A DNA stretch of 64,000 nucleotides from an uncultured Oxalobacteraceae bacterium (GTDB taxonomy: Bacteria > Pseudomonadota > Gammaproteobacteria > Burkholderiales > Burkholderiaceae): contig CAMLIL010000015.1 of the NCBI GenBank assembly GCA_946480015.1, positions 1 to 64,000 of the forward strand. Direction: 5' to 3'. Shown in pieces: positions 1-10,877 of this stretch; position 1 is the stretch's first letter; every line of letters starts with the position of its first letter. The position numbers and the translations under genes were made by a program. The notes under the pieces were generated by a model. It worked only from the letters and a program-made list of their open reading frames with translations. It did no database searches and had not been told where the DNA came from.

Positions 1-1769
1 TCGGCGTCACCGCCGAGTACCTGAACTCGGCCGACCAGATCCAGATCAAGATGGCCCAGGGCGCCAAGCCTGGCGAAGGCGGCCAGCTGCCAGGCCACAA
101 GGTATCGGAATACATCGCTTCGCTGCGCTTCTCGGTGCCGGGCGTGGGTCTGATTTCGCCACCGCCGCACCACGACATCTACTCGATCGAAGATCTGGCC
201 CAGCTGATCCACGACCTGAAGAACGCCAATCCGCGCGCCTCGATCTCGGTCAAGCTGGTGTCGGAAGTCGGTATCGGTACCGTGGCTGCCGGTGTCACCA
301 AGGCCAAGGCCGACCACGTGGTGGTGGCCGGTACCGACGGTGGTACCGGTGCCTCGCCGCTGTCGTCGGTCAAGCACGCCGGTACCCCTTGGGAACTGGG
401 CCTGGCTGAAACCCAGCAAACCCTGGTCCTGAACGGTCTGCGCAGCCGTATCCGCGTGCAGGCCGACGGCCAGATGAAAACCGGCCGCGACGTCGTCATC
501 GCCGCCATGCTGGGCGCCGACGAGATCGGTTTCGCGACCGCGCCGCTGGTCGTGGAAGGCTGCATCATGATGCGCAAGTGCCATCTGAACACCTGCCCGG
601 TCGGCGTGGCCACGCAAGATCCTGTCCTGCGCGCCAAGTTCTCGGGCAAGCCTGAGTACGTCGTCAACTACTTCTTCTTCGTCGCCGAAGAAGCGCGCCA
701 GCTGATGGCGCAGCTGGGCATCCGCAGCTACGACGAGCTGATCGGCCGCGCCGACCTGCTCGACAAGTCGAAGGCGATCGCCCACTGGAAAGCCCAGGGC
801 CTGGACTTCTCGAACATTTTCTATCAGCCGAAGGTCGACACCCAGCTGGCCCTGTACCACAACGAGTTCCAGGAACACGGCCTGGAAAACGCGCTCGATC
901 ACAAGCTGATCGCGCAAGCCAAGGCCGCGCTGGAAAAAGGCGAGCGCGTCTCGTTCATCTCGCCGGTGAAAAACCTCAACCGCACCGTCGGCACCATGCT
1001 GTCGGGCCAAGTGGCGCAGCGCTACGGCCACGCCGGTCTGCCGGACGACACCATCCACATCCAGCTGCAAGGCACCGCGGGCCAGTCGGCCGGCGCCTTC
1101 CTGGCCCATGGCGTGACGATCGATCTGGTCGGCGAAGGCAACGACTACGTCGGCAAGGGCTTGTCGGGCGGGCGCATCATCGTGCGTCCGAACACCGAGT
1201 TCCGCGGCTGGGCGGTGAACAACATCATCGTCGGCAACACCGTGCTGTACGGCGCGATTGCCGGTGAAGCTTTCTTCAACGGCGTGGCCGGCGAACGCTT
1301 CGCCGTGCGTAACTCGGGCGCCACCGCCGTGGTCGAAGGCGTGGGCGACCACGGCTGCGAATACATGACCGGCGGCACCGTGGTCGTGCTGGGCACCACC
1401 GGCCGCAACTTCGCGGCCGGCATGTCGGGCGGCGTGGCGTACGTCTACGATCCGGACGGCGACTTCGAGAAGAAGTGCAACACCGCCATGGTGGCGCTGG
1501 AGCGCGTGGTCAGCAGCAAGGAGCAAGGTCCGGTATCGAGCTGGCACAGCCAGAGCCGCAACAGCGAGCGCGAGTCCGACGAAGCGATCCTCAAGCGCCT
1601 GGTCGAACGTCACTTCAAGCACACCGGCTCGACCCGCGCGCGCTTCCTGCTGGACGACTGGGCAACCGGCCGCAGCAAGTTTGTCAAAGTCTTCCCGACC
1701 GACTACAAACGCGCCCTGGAAGAGATGCACTCCAGCATGGAAGAAGCCGCTGAACAAGCCGCGGCCTAA
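1..1769 (+). CDS. gltB: Glutamate synthase large subunit, C-terminal part (5' end outside window)
   Basis: The large subunit of NADPH-dependent glutamate synthase transfers the glutamine amide nitrogen to 2-oxoglutarate in the cytoplasm. The reading frame is open from base 1, so the N-terminal amidotransferase domain lies upstream. The visible part holds the end of the FMN-binding synthase domain ([12 protein letters not shown]), the 3Fe-4S cysteine cluster [15 protein letters not shown] (C-x5-C-x4-C), and the C-terminal GXGXG beta-helix ([15 protein letters not shown]). It ends at TAA 1767-1769. gltD follows after 26 bp, so the two subunits are co-transcribed. Identification is secure from the motifs and the gltD neighbour. 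Confidence 0.97.
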   Translation, partial: GVTAEYLNSADQIQIKMAQGAKPGEGGQLPGHKVSEYIASLRFSVPGVGLISPPPHHDIYSIEDLAQLIHDLKNANPRASISVKLVSEVGIGTVAAGVTKAKADHVVVAGTDGGTGASPLSSVKHAGTPWELGLAETQQTLVLNGLRSRIRVQADGQMKTGRDVVIAAMLGADEIGFATAPLVVEGCIMMRKCHLNTCPVGVATQDPVLRAKFSGKPEYVVNYFFFVAEEARQLMAQLGIRSYDELIGRADLLDKSKAIAHWKAQGLDFSNIFYQPKVDTQLALYHNEFQEHGLENALDHKLIAQAKAALEKGERVSFISPVKNLNRTVGTMLSGQVAQRYGHAGLPDDTIHIQLQGTAGQSAGAFLAHGVTIDLVGEGNDYVGKGLSGGRIIVRPNTEFRGWAVNNIIVGNTVLYGAIAGEAFFNGVAGERFAVRNSGATAVVEGVGDHGCEYMTGGTVVVLGTTGRNFAAGMSGGVAYVYDPDGDFEKKCNTAMVALERVVSSKEQGPVSSWHSQSRNSERESDEAILKRLVERHFKHTGSTRARFLLDDWATGRSKFVKVFPTDYKRALEEMHSSMEEAAEQAAA

Positions 1770-1795
1770 GCAGAACAGAACTAAGGAAAAATATC

Positions 1796-3259
<1,464 letters not shown>

Positions 3260-3276
3260 GCGAGCGCTTCGGCAAT

Positions 3277-3313
3277 AAAACGCAGCGATCCGCGAGGACG
3301 CTGCGTTTTTTTT
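3277..3313 (+). terminator. Rho-independent terminator after gltBD
   Basis: AACGCAGCG (3279-3287) pairs with CGCTGCGTT (3299-3307) around an 11-base loop, followed by an uninterrupted T tract to 3313. It lies 17 bp after the gltD stop. Confidence 0.9.
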
Positions 3314-3842
3314 GGCCCCGCGCACCCGCTCGAATCAACAGGGCGGGAATGTTTTCGATAACACCAGCTTGGCGGTGGGATCGCTTCCATTTAGGTGTTG
3401 TAATTTGACGACTTATCGTTGCACAAGCACGAACACCGTGTCATTCTGTGACTGCCTCACGCATGACTATTTCGGCAACGTGAATAAAGATATTACCGAT
3501 GTTTTGCCCCATGTTCCGCCTATCGGGCACGGTAACGCTATCGATGAGCAGGGATGACGGGCAGCCAAAATCGTCGCGCTGCCCGCAACTGGAATGACGA
3601 TATGGCCCGTATCGAATCACGCAATCTTTGATTACGCCCGGTAAAGAACGGGAACGCGGCTGTCCGCAAACAATGCAATACCATTCACGCAACATTGTTG
3701 ACAAGCCAAGGCAATGCCAATACACTGAATGGTCGCGCTATCATAAAACCCCATGATTGCTCGATCGCGATTCAGCCGGACAGCCACCAATCCGATTTAA
3801 CCACGATAAAAGACAAGAATACAGGTCGACGAGGAGAGCCGC

Positions 3843-3893
3843 ATGAAAACGTTGTCAAAGCACCTTATCCCCATGCGCGAGGCGCGCCACTAG
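3843..3893 (+). CDS. Possible 16-aa leader peptide
   Basis: An ATG preceded by GAGGAG (3831-3836) opens a 16-codon frame, MKTLSKHLIPMREARH, ending in TAG. It has no recognisable family. Its only support is the good ribosome-binding site and its place in the long leader of the receptor gene, ahead of a terminator-like hairpin. It may simply be chance. Confidence 0.25.
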   Translation: MKTLSKHLIPMREARH

Positions 3894-4047
3894 ACCCCGC
3901 CCACGCTGCGCGGCCGGCTTTTCGCCGGCCATCGCCACATCGGTAGCAAGAAACCTCGAACACGCCAATTCCGACGGGATTGACCGCGCGTGCGGCGGCA
4001 CGCGCGCGTCCGCAGCACCCCGGGCAGCACCGCAGCACAGCAAGAAA

Positions 4048-4072
4048 CGACGCCATGTTTGATGGCGTTTTT
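4048..4072 (+). terminator. Terminator-like hairpin in the leader of the TonB receptor gene
   Basis: ACGCCAT (4050-4056) pairs with ATGGCGT (4062-4068) around a 5-base loop and runs into five Ts. It lies within the presumed 5' untranslated region, 70 bp ahead of the receptor start. It could attenuate that gene, or end a transcript from upstream if the receptor promoter is further downstream. Confidence 0.4.
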
Positions 4073-4142
4073 AGTAGTGCCACCACCGGCATCGCGCCAG
4101 TTCATCGGGCGGAGCCGGAACGATAGCTAGAGAGGAGAAGCA

Positions 4143-7139
4143 GTGCGTAATCATAATAAAGATGTTGCCGTTCAGCCGAAGACCCAACAACGGTTGATCG
4201 CCCTTGCCGTCGCCAGCGCTTGCGCGGCATTCGCGCCGGCCAACGCCCAAACCACCGGCGCCGCCCCGGCCGAGGAACCACAGAAGGTCGTGGTGACCGG
4301 TATCCGTGCCGCCATGCAGTCGACCATGAATCTGAAGCGCAGCGCCGACGGTTTCGTCGACGGTATCGTCGCTGAAGACATCGGTAAATTCCCCGATACC
4401 AACCTGGCGGAATCGCTGCAGCGGATCTCGGGCGTGTCGATCGACCGTAACCTGGGCGAAGGCTCGCGGGTGACCGTGCGCGGTGTCGGCCCCGACCTGA
4501 ACATGGTGCTGCTCAACGGCCGTCAGATGCCGACCTCGGCAATCGATAACCTGAACGGCCGTTCCTTCGACTTCGCCAACCTGGCATCCGAATCGATCTC
4601 CCAGATCCAGGTGTACAAGTCAAGCCGTGCCGACACCCCGCCGGGCGGCATTGGCGCGACCATCAACATCATGACCGCCCGTCCGTTCGACCGGCCTGGC
4701 ATGCAAGCCTCGGTCGGCGTGAAAGGCGTGTACGACGAATCCGTAAAGAATCTGCCAGCTGGCAACAAAACCGGCAACGCGCTCACCCCTGAACTGTCGG
4801 GCATCTACAGCAACACCTTCGGCATGTTCGGCGTCGCCGTGTCCGGCAGCTACCAGGAACGCAATCTGGGCGTCAACTCCGCCTCGCTGCCGAACGGCTG
4901 GGTCGGCCCGACCCTGGGCTCGGACACCACCAACGTCGAGGCCCTGACCGCGGGCGCGGCAGGCATCACCAACAAGCCGAAAGCCGGCGATATCTATCTG
5001 CGTCCGCAGAATATGAACTACACCACGCGCGGCACCCACCGCGAGCGGACCAACGGCCAGCTGACCCTGCAGTTCAAGCCGAACAATGACCTGATCACCA
5101 CGCTGGACTACACCTATTCGCAGAACAAGGTGCACAGCAAGTACAACGAGATGAGCGTCTGGTTCAACAACGGCCCATCGAGCGGCGCATGGACCAATGG
5201 CCCGCTGGCCTCGCCGCTGGTGTTCGCCACCAATATCCGGGACCGCGACAAGCCGGGTGACCCCGCCGCGCCGGAAGACCTGTCCAACAACGGCGGTGAC
5301 TACGGCACCAAGTCGACCAACGGTTCGACCGGTTTCAATGCGCAGTGGAAAGTCTCCCCGGCCCTGAAACTGAACTTCGACGCCCACCATTCGACCGCCG
5401 TGTCGGAGCGCGACAGCCCGTTCGGCACCAACAACGATATGGGTACCGCGACGTTCAACCGCGCCACCACCTCGGTGGACTTCACCAGTTACATGCCGGT
5501 GCTGACGGTCGGCACCGTGGGCACCAGCCCGCACCAGGTGACTGGCTCGTGGTTTCAGGACGGCTACCAGAAAATGCAGATCGACCAGCTCCAGCTGGGC
5601 GGACGCCTGTCGCTGCTGGAATCGTCGACCCTGAACTTCGGCCTGGCCACGACCAAGGCCAAGAACCGCTCGCTGTTCAAGCAGGTGCAACAAAATGGCT
5701 GGGGCGGCGCCGGCGACAAGACCCAGGATCAGGGCCTGTGGAAGGAATCGGGCCTGGGAGGCTACTTCAGCGAGCTGGGCGGCAGCAGCGATTCGAGGCT
5801 GCTGCCGCAGTTCTACACGTTCGACCTGGCCGCCATGCGCGCCGCGGCGATCAAGAGCACCGGCGCGCCGGCCGATTTCACGCCGACTTTGCAGAATCCG
5901 GACTGGGAACGCCTGACCACGGAGAAGAGCAAGTCGCTGTATCTGCAGCTCAATACCGAGTGGGAACTGGCCGGCATGCCGGCGCACACCGGCGTGGGCG
6001 TGCGTTACGAGAAGACCGACGTCGTCTCGAGCACCCTGTCGACGGTCCCGCAGTCGATCGACTGGGTCTCGCAGAACGAGCTGAACCTCAACTCGGGCGG
6101 CAGCGCCTATGTGGTGGGCACCGGCAGCTACAAGCACGTGCTGCCTAGCCTGGACTTCGACATCGATCCGCGTTCGGACACCAAACTGCGTGCCAGCTAC
6201 GGTGAAACCATCGGCCGTCCGATGTACGACCAGATCATCGCCAGCACCACGCTGTCGAACAGCCTGGGCGTGACCGGCGTAACCGGCAATGCCGGCAATC
6301 CGGCCTTGAAACCAGTCAAGTCGAAGAACCTGGACTTCTCTGCCGAGTGGTACTACAGCAAGCAGAGCATGGTCTCGGTCGGCCTGTTCAACAAGAAGCT
6401 GGACAACTACGCCGGTAACCGCGTGGTGCAGGGCACGGCCAACGTGACGACGCCGATCGGCGGCAAGTACTGGAACCAGGCCATCGCCCCTACCGGCGGC
6501 GCATGCTCGATCGACAACACCACCTGTATCCGCAACTATATCTTCCGCAACTTCAACGGTCAGCTGGGCGTTGCCGCCAAGTCGCTCACGCCAAACAGCT
6601 TCGGCGTCATCGAAGGCACGATCACCGGTATCGCCGGCGATCCCCTGGTGCCGACCCGCGTGACCACCCCGGTGAACGAGAAGAGCGACACCCTCAAGGG
6701 CGTCGAGTTCAATGTCCAGCACATGTTCGAGAACACCGGCTTCGGCATCCAGGCCAACTACACCAAGGTTAAATCGGGCCTGGAGTTCAACAACCTGGGC
6801 ACCACCGACCAGTTTGCGCTGGTAGGTCTGTCCGACTCCGCCAACCTGGTCGGTATCTACGAAGATGCCAACTGGACCGTCCGTGCCGCATACAACTGGC
6901 GTGACAAGTTCCTCGTCACCCCGGCCGACAGCGGTCGTTCGAACCCACGCTACACCGACGCCTACGGTCAGCTGGACCTGAGCGTTGGCTACAACATCAG
7001 CAAGAACCTGTCGGTCCAGTTCGAAGGCATCAACCTGACCAACGAAACCGTGCGCCAGTACGGCCGCAGCGAAACCATGGCCCTGTACGTTGCCCAGTCC
7101 GGTCCGCGTTACATGCTGTCGGGGCGCTACAAGTTCTGA
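4143..7139 (+). CDS. TonB-dependent receptor (Caulobacter-type, carbohydrate-uptake-like)
   Basis: A 998-aa outer-membrane receptor that would import a ligand using the TonB/ExbBD energy system. It starts at GTG 4143 after a strong GAGAGGAGAAG site. A signal peptide (hydrophobic stretch LIALAVASACAAFAPANA, about residues 17-34) is followed by the TonB-box-like VVVTGIRAAM and a plug domain (DIGKFPDTNLAESLQRISGV, VRGVGPDLNMVLLNGRQMP). The long beta-barrel ends in ...SGRYKF with the terminal Phe typical of outer-membrane proteins. The ligand is unknown. The downstream cupin and halogenase genes match a cassette often found beside receptors of this class, where sugar substrates have been proposed. 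Confidence 0.93.
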   Translation: MRNHNKDVAVQPKTQQRLIALAVASACAAFAPANAQTTGAAPAEEPQKVVVTGIRAAMQSTMNLKRSADGFVDGIVAEDIGKFPDTNLAESLQRISGVSIDRNLGEGSRVTVRGVGPDLNMVLLNGRQMPTSAIDNLNGRSFDFANLASESISQIQVYKSSRADTPPGGIGATINIMTARPFDRPGMQASVGVKGVYDESVKNLPAGNKTGNALTPELSGIYSNTFGMFGVAVSGSYQERNLGVNSASLPNGWVGPTLGSDTTNVEALTAGAAGITNKPKAGDIYLRPQNMNYTTRGTHRERTNGQLTLQFKPNNDLITTLDYTYSQNKVHSKYNEMSVWFNNGPSSGAWTNGPLASPLVFATNIRDRDKPGDPAAPEDLSNNGGDYGTKSTNGSTGFNAQWKVSPALKLNFDAHHSTAVSERDSPFGTNNDMGTATFNRATTSVDFTSYMPVLTVGTVGTSPHQVTGSWFQDGYQKMQIDQLQLGGRLSLLESSTLNFGLATTKAKNRSLFKQVQQNGWGGAGDKTQDQGLWKESGLGGYFSELGGSSDSRLLPQFYTFDLAAMRAAAIKSTGAPADFTPTLQNPDWERLTTEKSKSLYLQLNTEWELAGMPAHTGVGVRYEKTDVVSSTLSTVPQSIDWVSQNELNLNSGGSAYVVGTGSYKHVLPSLDFDIDPRSDTKLRASYGETIGRPMYDQIIASTTLSNSLGVTGVTGNAGNPALKPVKSKNLDFSAEWYYSKQSMVSVGLFNKKLDNYAGNRVVQGTANVTTPIGGKYWNQAIAPTGGACSIDNTTCIRNYIFRNFNGQLGVAAKSLTPNSFGVIEGTITGIAGDPLVPTRVTTPVNEKSDTLKGVEFNVQHMFENTGFGIQANYTKVKSGLEFNNLGTTDQFALVGLSDSANLVGIYEDANWTVRAAYNWRDKFLVTPADSGRSNPRYTDAYGQLDLSVGYNISKNLSVQFEGINLTNETVRQYGRSETMALYVAQSGPRYMLSGRYKF

Positions 7140-7195
7140 TCGCCGCTTCGCGGTGGGCCGGCAGGGTGTGAGCCTGGCTGGCCCCCGCATGGCTC

Positions 7196-7226
7196 GGGCC
7201 GCTGCGGTTTGCGGCCCCGCTTTTTT
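7196..7226 (+). terminator. Rho-independent terminator after the TonB receptor
   Basis: GGGCCGC (7196-7202) pairs with GCGGCCC (7211-7217), followed by CGC and six Ts. It would separate the receptor transcript from the cupin/halogenase pair that begins about 50 bp later. Confidence 0.8.
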
Positions 7227-7276
7227 GGACTGTGCAACAATATCCGTCATCAATTGTACGAAGGGCCAAGCCTTCC

Positions 7277-8281
7277 ATGGCGACCGCATTACCCGAGATC
7301 ACCCTGGCGCCCGGCGCCACGCTCAATCACGCCCAGCTCACCTCGACCCAGCCGTATGTGATCCGCGCACTGGGCGCCGCCTGGCCGCTCGTGCAGGCCG
7401 CGCGCGCCTCCAGCCAGGATGCCAGCGCCTACCTGCGCCGCTTCTACCAGGGCGCGCCCGTTACCGCCTGGGTGGGCGGGCCCGAGATCGACGGCCGCTT
7501 TTTCTATAACGAGGACCTGACCGGCTTCAATTACGCGCCGCGCCGCGCGCGCCTGGAACAGGTGCTCGACGAACTGCTGGCCTGCGCCGGCATGGAGCGC
7601 GCGCCGGCCATTTATGTCGGCTCGACCATGATCGACGCCAGCCTGCCCGGCCTGCGCGCCGAGAACGCGCTCGACCTCGGCGCGCGCGATCCGCTGGCCA
7701 GCATCTGGATCGGCAACCGCACGCGCGTCTGCGCGCACTACGACCTGCCCGACAATATCGCCTGCGTGGCGGCCGGGCGCCGCCGTTTCACGCTGTTTCC
7801 GCCCGACCAGATCGGCAACCTGTACATGGGCCCGCTCGACTTCAACCCGGCCGGCCAGGCCATTTCGATGGTCGACCTGGCCAGGCCGGACCTGCAGCGC
7901 TATCCCCGCTTCGCCCAAGCGCAGGCGCAGGCGCTGGTGGCCGAACTGGACGCGGGCGACGCCATTTTCATCCCCAGCATGTGGTTCCACGACGTCGCCG
8001 CGCTCACGCCCTTCAACATCCTGGTCAACTACTGGTGGCGCCAGTCGCCGGCCTGGATGGACACGCCGCAAAACACCCTGATGCATGCGCTGCTGAGCAT
8101 GCGCGAGCTGCCGCCCGAACAGCGCCGGATCTGGAAAGGCCTGTTCGAGCACTACGTCTTCGGCAGCGACGGCAGCGAAGCGGACCATCTTGCGCCCGCG
8201 GCGCGGCGCATCCTCGCCCCGCTCGACGCCGACGCGGCGCGCAGCCTGCGCGCCTTTCTTCTCAACCGACTCAATCGTTAA
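7277..8281 (+). CDS. Cupin/JmjC-like (Cupin_8 type) protein
   Basis: A 334-aa cytoplasmic protein of the cupin_8/JmjC-like fold, related to Fe(II)/2-oxoglutarate oxygenases. The metal-binding triad appears intact: His154 and Asp156 in CAHYDLPDN, and His238 in PSMWFHDVAAL. I chose ATG 7277; an in-frame GTG at 7232 would add 15 residues but overlaps the tail of the terminator region. Such proteins recur next to TonB receptors and tryptophan-halogenase-like genes in Caulobacter and Xanthomonas relatives. The stop is 8 bp before the halogenase start, so the two are co-transcribed. The substrate is not known. Confidence 0.85.
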   Translation: MATALPEITLAPGATLNHAQLTSTQPYVIRALGAAWPLVQAARASSQDASAYLRRFYQGAPVTAWVGGPEIDGRFFYNEDLTGFNYAPRRARLEQVLDELLACAGMERAPAIYVGSTMIDASLPGLRAENALDLGARDPLASIWIGNRTRVCAHYDLPDNIACVAAGRRRFTLFPPDQIGNLYMGPLDFNPAGQAISMVDLARPDLQRYPRFAQAQAQALVAELDAGDAIFIPSMWFHDVAALTPFNILVNYWWRQSPAWMDTPQNTLMHALLSMRELPPEQRRIWKGLFEHYVFGSDGSEADHLAPAARRILAPLDADAARSLRAFLLNRLNR

Positions 8282-8289
8282 GGTGCACC

Positions 8290-9789
8290 GTGCAAGCCAC
8301 CCGCCCGTCCCACCATCAACCCGTGCGCCGCGTGATCATCGCCGGCGGCGGCACCGCCGGCTGGATGTCGGCCGCCATGCTGTCCAAATCGCTGGGCAAG
8401 CTCCTCGACATCACGCTGGTCGAATCGGACGACATCGGCACCGTGGGGGTGGGCGAGGCGACCATCCCGACCATGATCACCTTCCACAAGCTGCTGGAAC
8501 TGAACGAAGCGCAGTTCATGGCCGCCACCAACGCCACCTTCAAGCTGGGCATCAGCTTCGAGCACTGGCGCGAGCCCGGCCATCGCTACATCCACTCGTT
8601 CGGCGAAACCGGGATCGACCACTGGACCGCCGGCTTCCAGCATTTCTGGCACAAGGGCCGCGAGCGCGGCCTGGCCGGCGAGTACGGCCACTACTGCCTC
8701 GAACTGCGCGCCGCCGAGAAGGAGCGCTTCGCCCACCTGCCCGACGATGGCCTGAACTACGCCTACCATCTGGATGCCGGCGCCTACGCGCGCTACCTGC
8801 GCAGCTTCAGCGAAGGGTTCGGGGTGCGCCGGGTCGAGGGCAGGATCGGCACGGTCAACACCGACCCGGACAGCGGCCACATCGCCTCCCTGACCATGGC
8901 CGACGGCAGCGTGCTCGAGGGCGACCTGTTCATCGACTGCACCGGCTTTCGTTCGCTGCTGCTGGGCGAGGCCCTGGGCGTGCCGTACCAGGACTGGTCC
9001 GAGCTGCTGCTGTGCGACACCGCGCTGGCCGTGCAGACCGAATCGACCGGGCGCATGGTGCCCTACACCCGCTCGATCGCCCACGGTGCCGGCTGGCAAT
9101 GGCAGATTCCGCTCCAGAGCCGGGTCGGCAACGGCCTGGTTTACAGCAGCCGCTACCTGGACGACGACAGCGCCCGCCAGACCCTGCTCGGCAATCTCGA
9201 CAGTAAAGCGCTGTTCGAACCGCGCCTGATCCGCTTCAAGCCGGGCCAGCGCGCCCAGACCTGGAAGGGCAACTGCATCGCGCTGGGCCTGTCGAGCGGC
9301 TTTCTCGAGCCGATCGAATCGACCAGCATCCACCTGGTCTCGCGCAACCTGATCCGCCTGATGCAACTGTTTCCGACCAATGGCATCAGCGCGGCCGACA
9401 TCGAGGAATACAACCGCCAGAACAGCGAGGAAATGACGCACATCCGCGACTTCATCATCCTGCACTACCACCTGACGAACCGCCACGACACGCCGTTCTG
9501 GCGCGCCTGCCGCGACATGCAGGTGCCGCCCACGCTGCGCCACCGGCTCGCGCTGTTCGGCGCGACCGGGCGCGTGTTCCGCGAGGAAAAGGAGTTGTTC
9601 GCCGAAAACTCCTGGATCCAGGTGATGCTCGGCCAGGGCTTGATGCCGGCCAGCCACCACCGCAGCGCCGACCTGATGCCGGACCAGGAATTGAAGAGTT
9701 TCCTCGACAATATCCGCGCCCGGGTCGAGAGCGTGGCCGAGCAGCTGCCGCCGCACAAGGATTACGTGCGGCGCTACTGCGCGGGCTAG
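8290..9789 (+). CDS. Flavin-dependent tryptophan-halogenase family protein
   Basis: A 499-aa FADH2-dependent halogenase-like protein. The N-terminal FAD motif GGGTAGW is at 19-25. The family-specific W-x-W-x-I-P motif is intact at 269-274. Lys85 (in FKLG) matches the catalytic lysine of PrnA, and Glu343 (in EPIESTS) matches its active-site glutamate. GTG 8290 is chosen because it gives family length and has AAGG 7 bp upstream; the frame stays open upstream only as read-through of GC-rich sequence. It is coupled to the cupin gene. Whether it halogenates free Trp or another acceptor, or works at all in vivo, cannot be read from the sequence. Confidence 0.9.
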   Translation: MQATRPSHHQPVRRVIIAGGGTAGWMSAAMLSKSLGKLLDITLVESDDIGTVGVGEATIPTMITFHKLLELNEAQFMAATNATFKLGISFEHWREPGHRYIHSFGETGIDHWTAGFQHFWHKGRERGLAGEYGHYCLELRAAEKERFAHLPDDGLNYAYHLDAGAYARYLRSFSEGFGVRRVEGRIGTVNTDPDSGHIASLTMADGSVLEGDLFIDCTGFRSLLLGEALGVPYQDWSELLLCDTALAVQTESTGRMVPYTRSIAHGAGWQWQIPLQSRVGNGLVYSSRYLDDDSARQTLLGNLDSKALFEPRLIRFKPGQRAQTWKGNCIALGLSSGFLEPIESTSIHLVSRNLIRLMQLFPTNGISAADIEEYNRQNSEEMTHIRDFIILHYHLTNRHDTPFWRACRDMQVPPTLRHRLALFGATGRVFREEKELFAENSWIQVMLGQGLMPASHHRSADLMPDQELKSFLDNIRARVESVAEQLPPHKDYVRRYCAG

Positions 9790-9796
9790 GCCCGGC

Positions 9797-9817
9797 GGGC
9801 CGGCACAGCGCCGGCCC
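9797..9817 (+). terminator. GC-rich hairpin after the halogenase
   Basis: GGGCCGGC (9797-9804) and GCCGGCCC (9810-9817) form a perfect 8-bp stem with a 5-base loop, 8 bp after the halogenase stop. No T tract follows, so it may be an RNA 3'-end stabiliser rather than a true terminator. Confidence 0.4.
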
Positions 9818-10073
9818 GGTGCGAAAACGAAGTAAAACTTTGTAAGCATGCTGCCACGCACCAATTTACAACAGGCAACTTTGGCGCTGTTTGATAGAAT
9901 TGCCTGTGATCAATTGGTAAACTAATCAAGCACTTATGCGTGCATATATCTGACCCGTCGTTCAGTAGTGTTGTTTTATCGCGTCGCCTACCCTGCCGGG
10001 ATGGCCCTGGCGCCAGCAGAGATTGCCCTTTCTGCACTACAATACGGGATTCCAAAATACGACAACCCCCACA

Positions 10074-10877
10074 GTGACGAACCTGGTAGAGATACGCGAT
10101 TTACAGTTTGCCTACGGCGAAAGGACGATCCTGTCGAACCTGCGCATGGACTTCCCGCGCGGGAAGGTGGTGGCGGTCATGGGCGGCTCGGGTTGCGGAA
10201 AAACCACCGTGCTGCGTCTGATTGGCGGCCAGATCCGCCCGCAGAAGGGTTCCGTGCGCGTGGCCGGTGAAGTCGTGCACGAGCTCGATATCGACCATCT
10301 GTACCGCCTGCGCCGCAAGATGGGCATGCTGTTCCAGTTCGGCGCGCTGTTTACCGACCTGTCGGTGTTCGACAACGTGGCCTTCCCCATGCGCGAACAC
10401 ACCGACCTGCCGGAAGAACTGATCCGCGACCTGGTGCTGATGAAGCTGAACGCGGTGGGCCTGCGCAACGCCGCCAAACTCAAGCCGGCCGAGATTTCCG
10501 GCGGCATGGCGCGCCGCGTGGCCGTGGCCCGCGCCATCGCGCTCGATCCGGAACTGATCATGTACGACGAACCTTTCGCCGGCCTCGATCCGATTTCCAT
10601 GGGCGTGACCGCCAACCTGATCCGCACCCTGAACGACGCGCTCGGCTCGACCTCGATCCTGGTCTCGCACGACGTCCACGAATGCTTCGCCATCGCCGAC
10701 TATGTGTACTTCATGTCCGCAGGCAAGATCGTGGCGCAAGGCACGCCGGCCGACATGCGCGTCTCGGAAGACCCTTACGTGAAACAATTCGTCCATGCCG
10801 CCCCGGACGGTCCGGTGCCCTTCCACTATCCGGGCAAGTCGCTGGCCGACGACCTGGGACTGGGAGCCCAGCCATGA
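10074..10877 (+). CDS. mlaF: Phospholipid transport ABC ATPase MlaF
   Basis: ATPase of the inner-membrane MlaFEDB complex, which moves phospholipids between the inner membrane and the periplasmic carrier MlaC to keep the outer membrane asymmetric. It has Walker A (GGSGCGKTT), signature (ISGGMARR) and Walker B (LIMYDEPFAGLDP). GTG 10074 (giving VTNLVEIRDL, 267 aa) fits the family N-terminus; a TTG at 10023 would add 17 unlikely residues. No clear ribosome-binding site is visible. Its stop overlaps the mlaE start (ATGA). Confidence 0.93.
   Translation: MTNLVEIRDLQFAYGERTILSNLRMDFPRGKVVAVMGGSGCGKTTVLRLIGGQIRPQKGSVRVAGEVVHELDIDHLYRLRRKMGMLFQFGALFTDLSVFDNVAFPMREHTDLPEELIRDLVLMKLNAVGLRNAAKLKPAEISGGMARRVAVARAIALDPELIMYDEPFAGLDPISMGVTANLIRTLNDALGSTSILVSHDVHECFAIADYVYFMSAGKIVAQGTPADMRVSEDPYVKQFVHAAPDGPVPFHYPGKSLADDLGLGAQP

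Larger units (their letters stand above)
3314..4142. other. 829-bp intergenic region upstream of a TonB-dependent receptor
   Basis: I see no protein-coding frame with family resemblance here. The sequence is less GC-rich than its surroundings up to about 3840 and then becomes very GC-rich. Two things stand out: a 16-codon ORF with a good ribosome-binding site (3843-3893) and a terminator-like hairpin (4050-4072) 70 bp before the receptor start. A GC-rich inverted repeat, GGCCGG-CTTTTCG-CCGGCC, lies near 3912-3930. No convincing -35/-10 pair could be fixed by eye. Confidence 0.5.

Noticed and set aside
4620..7289. 889-codon minus-strand frame antisense to the first TonB receptor
   Set aside because: Shadow of the receptor gene; no domain, start signal or natural composition.
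7981..8289. N-terminal extension of the halogenase frame
   Set aside because: The frame is open upstream only by read-through over the cupin gene; FAD motif position and family length fix the start near 8290.
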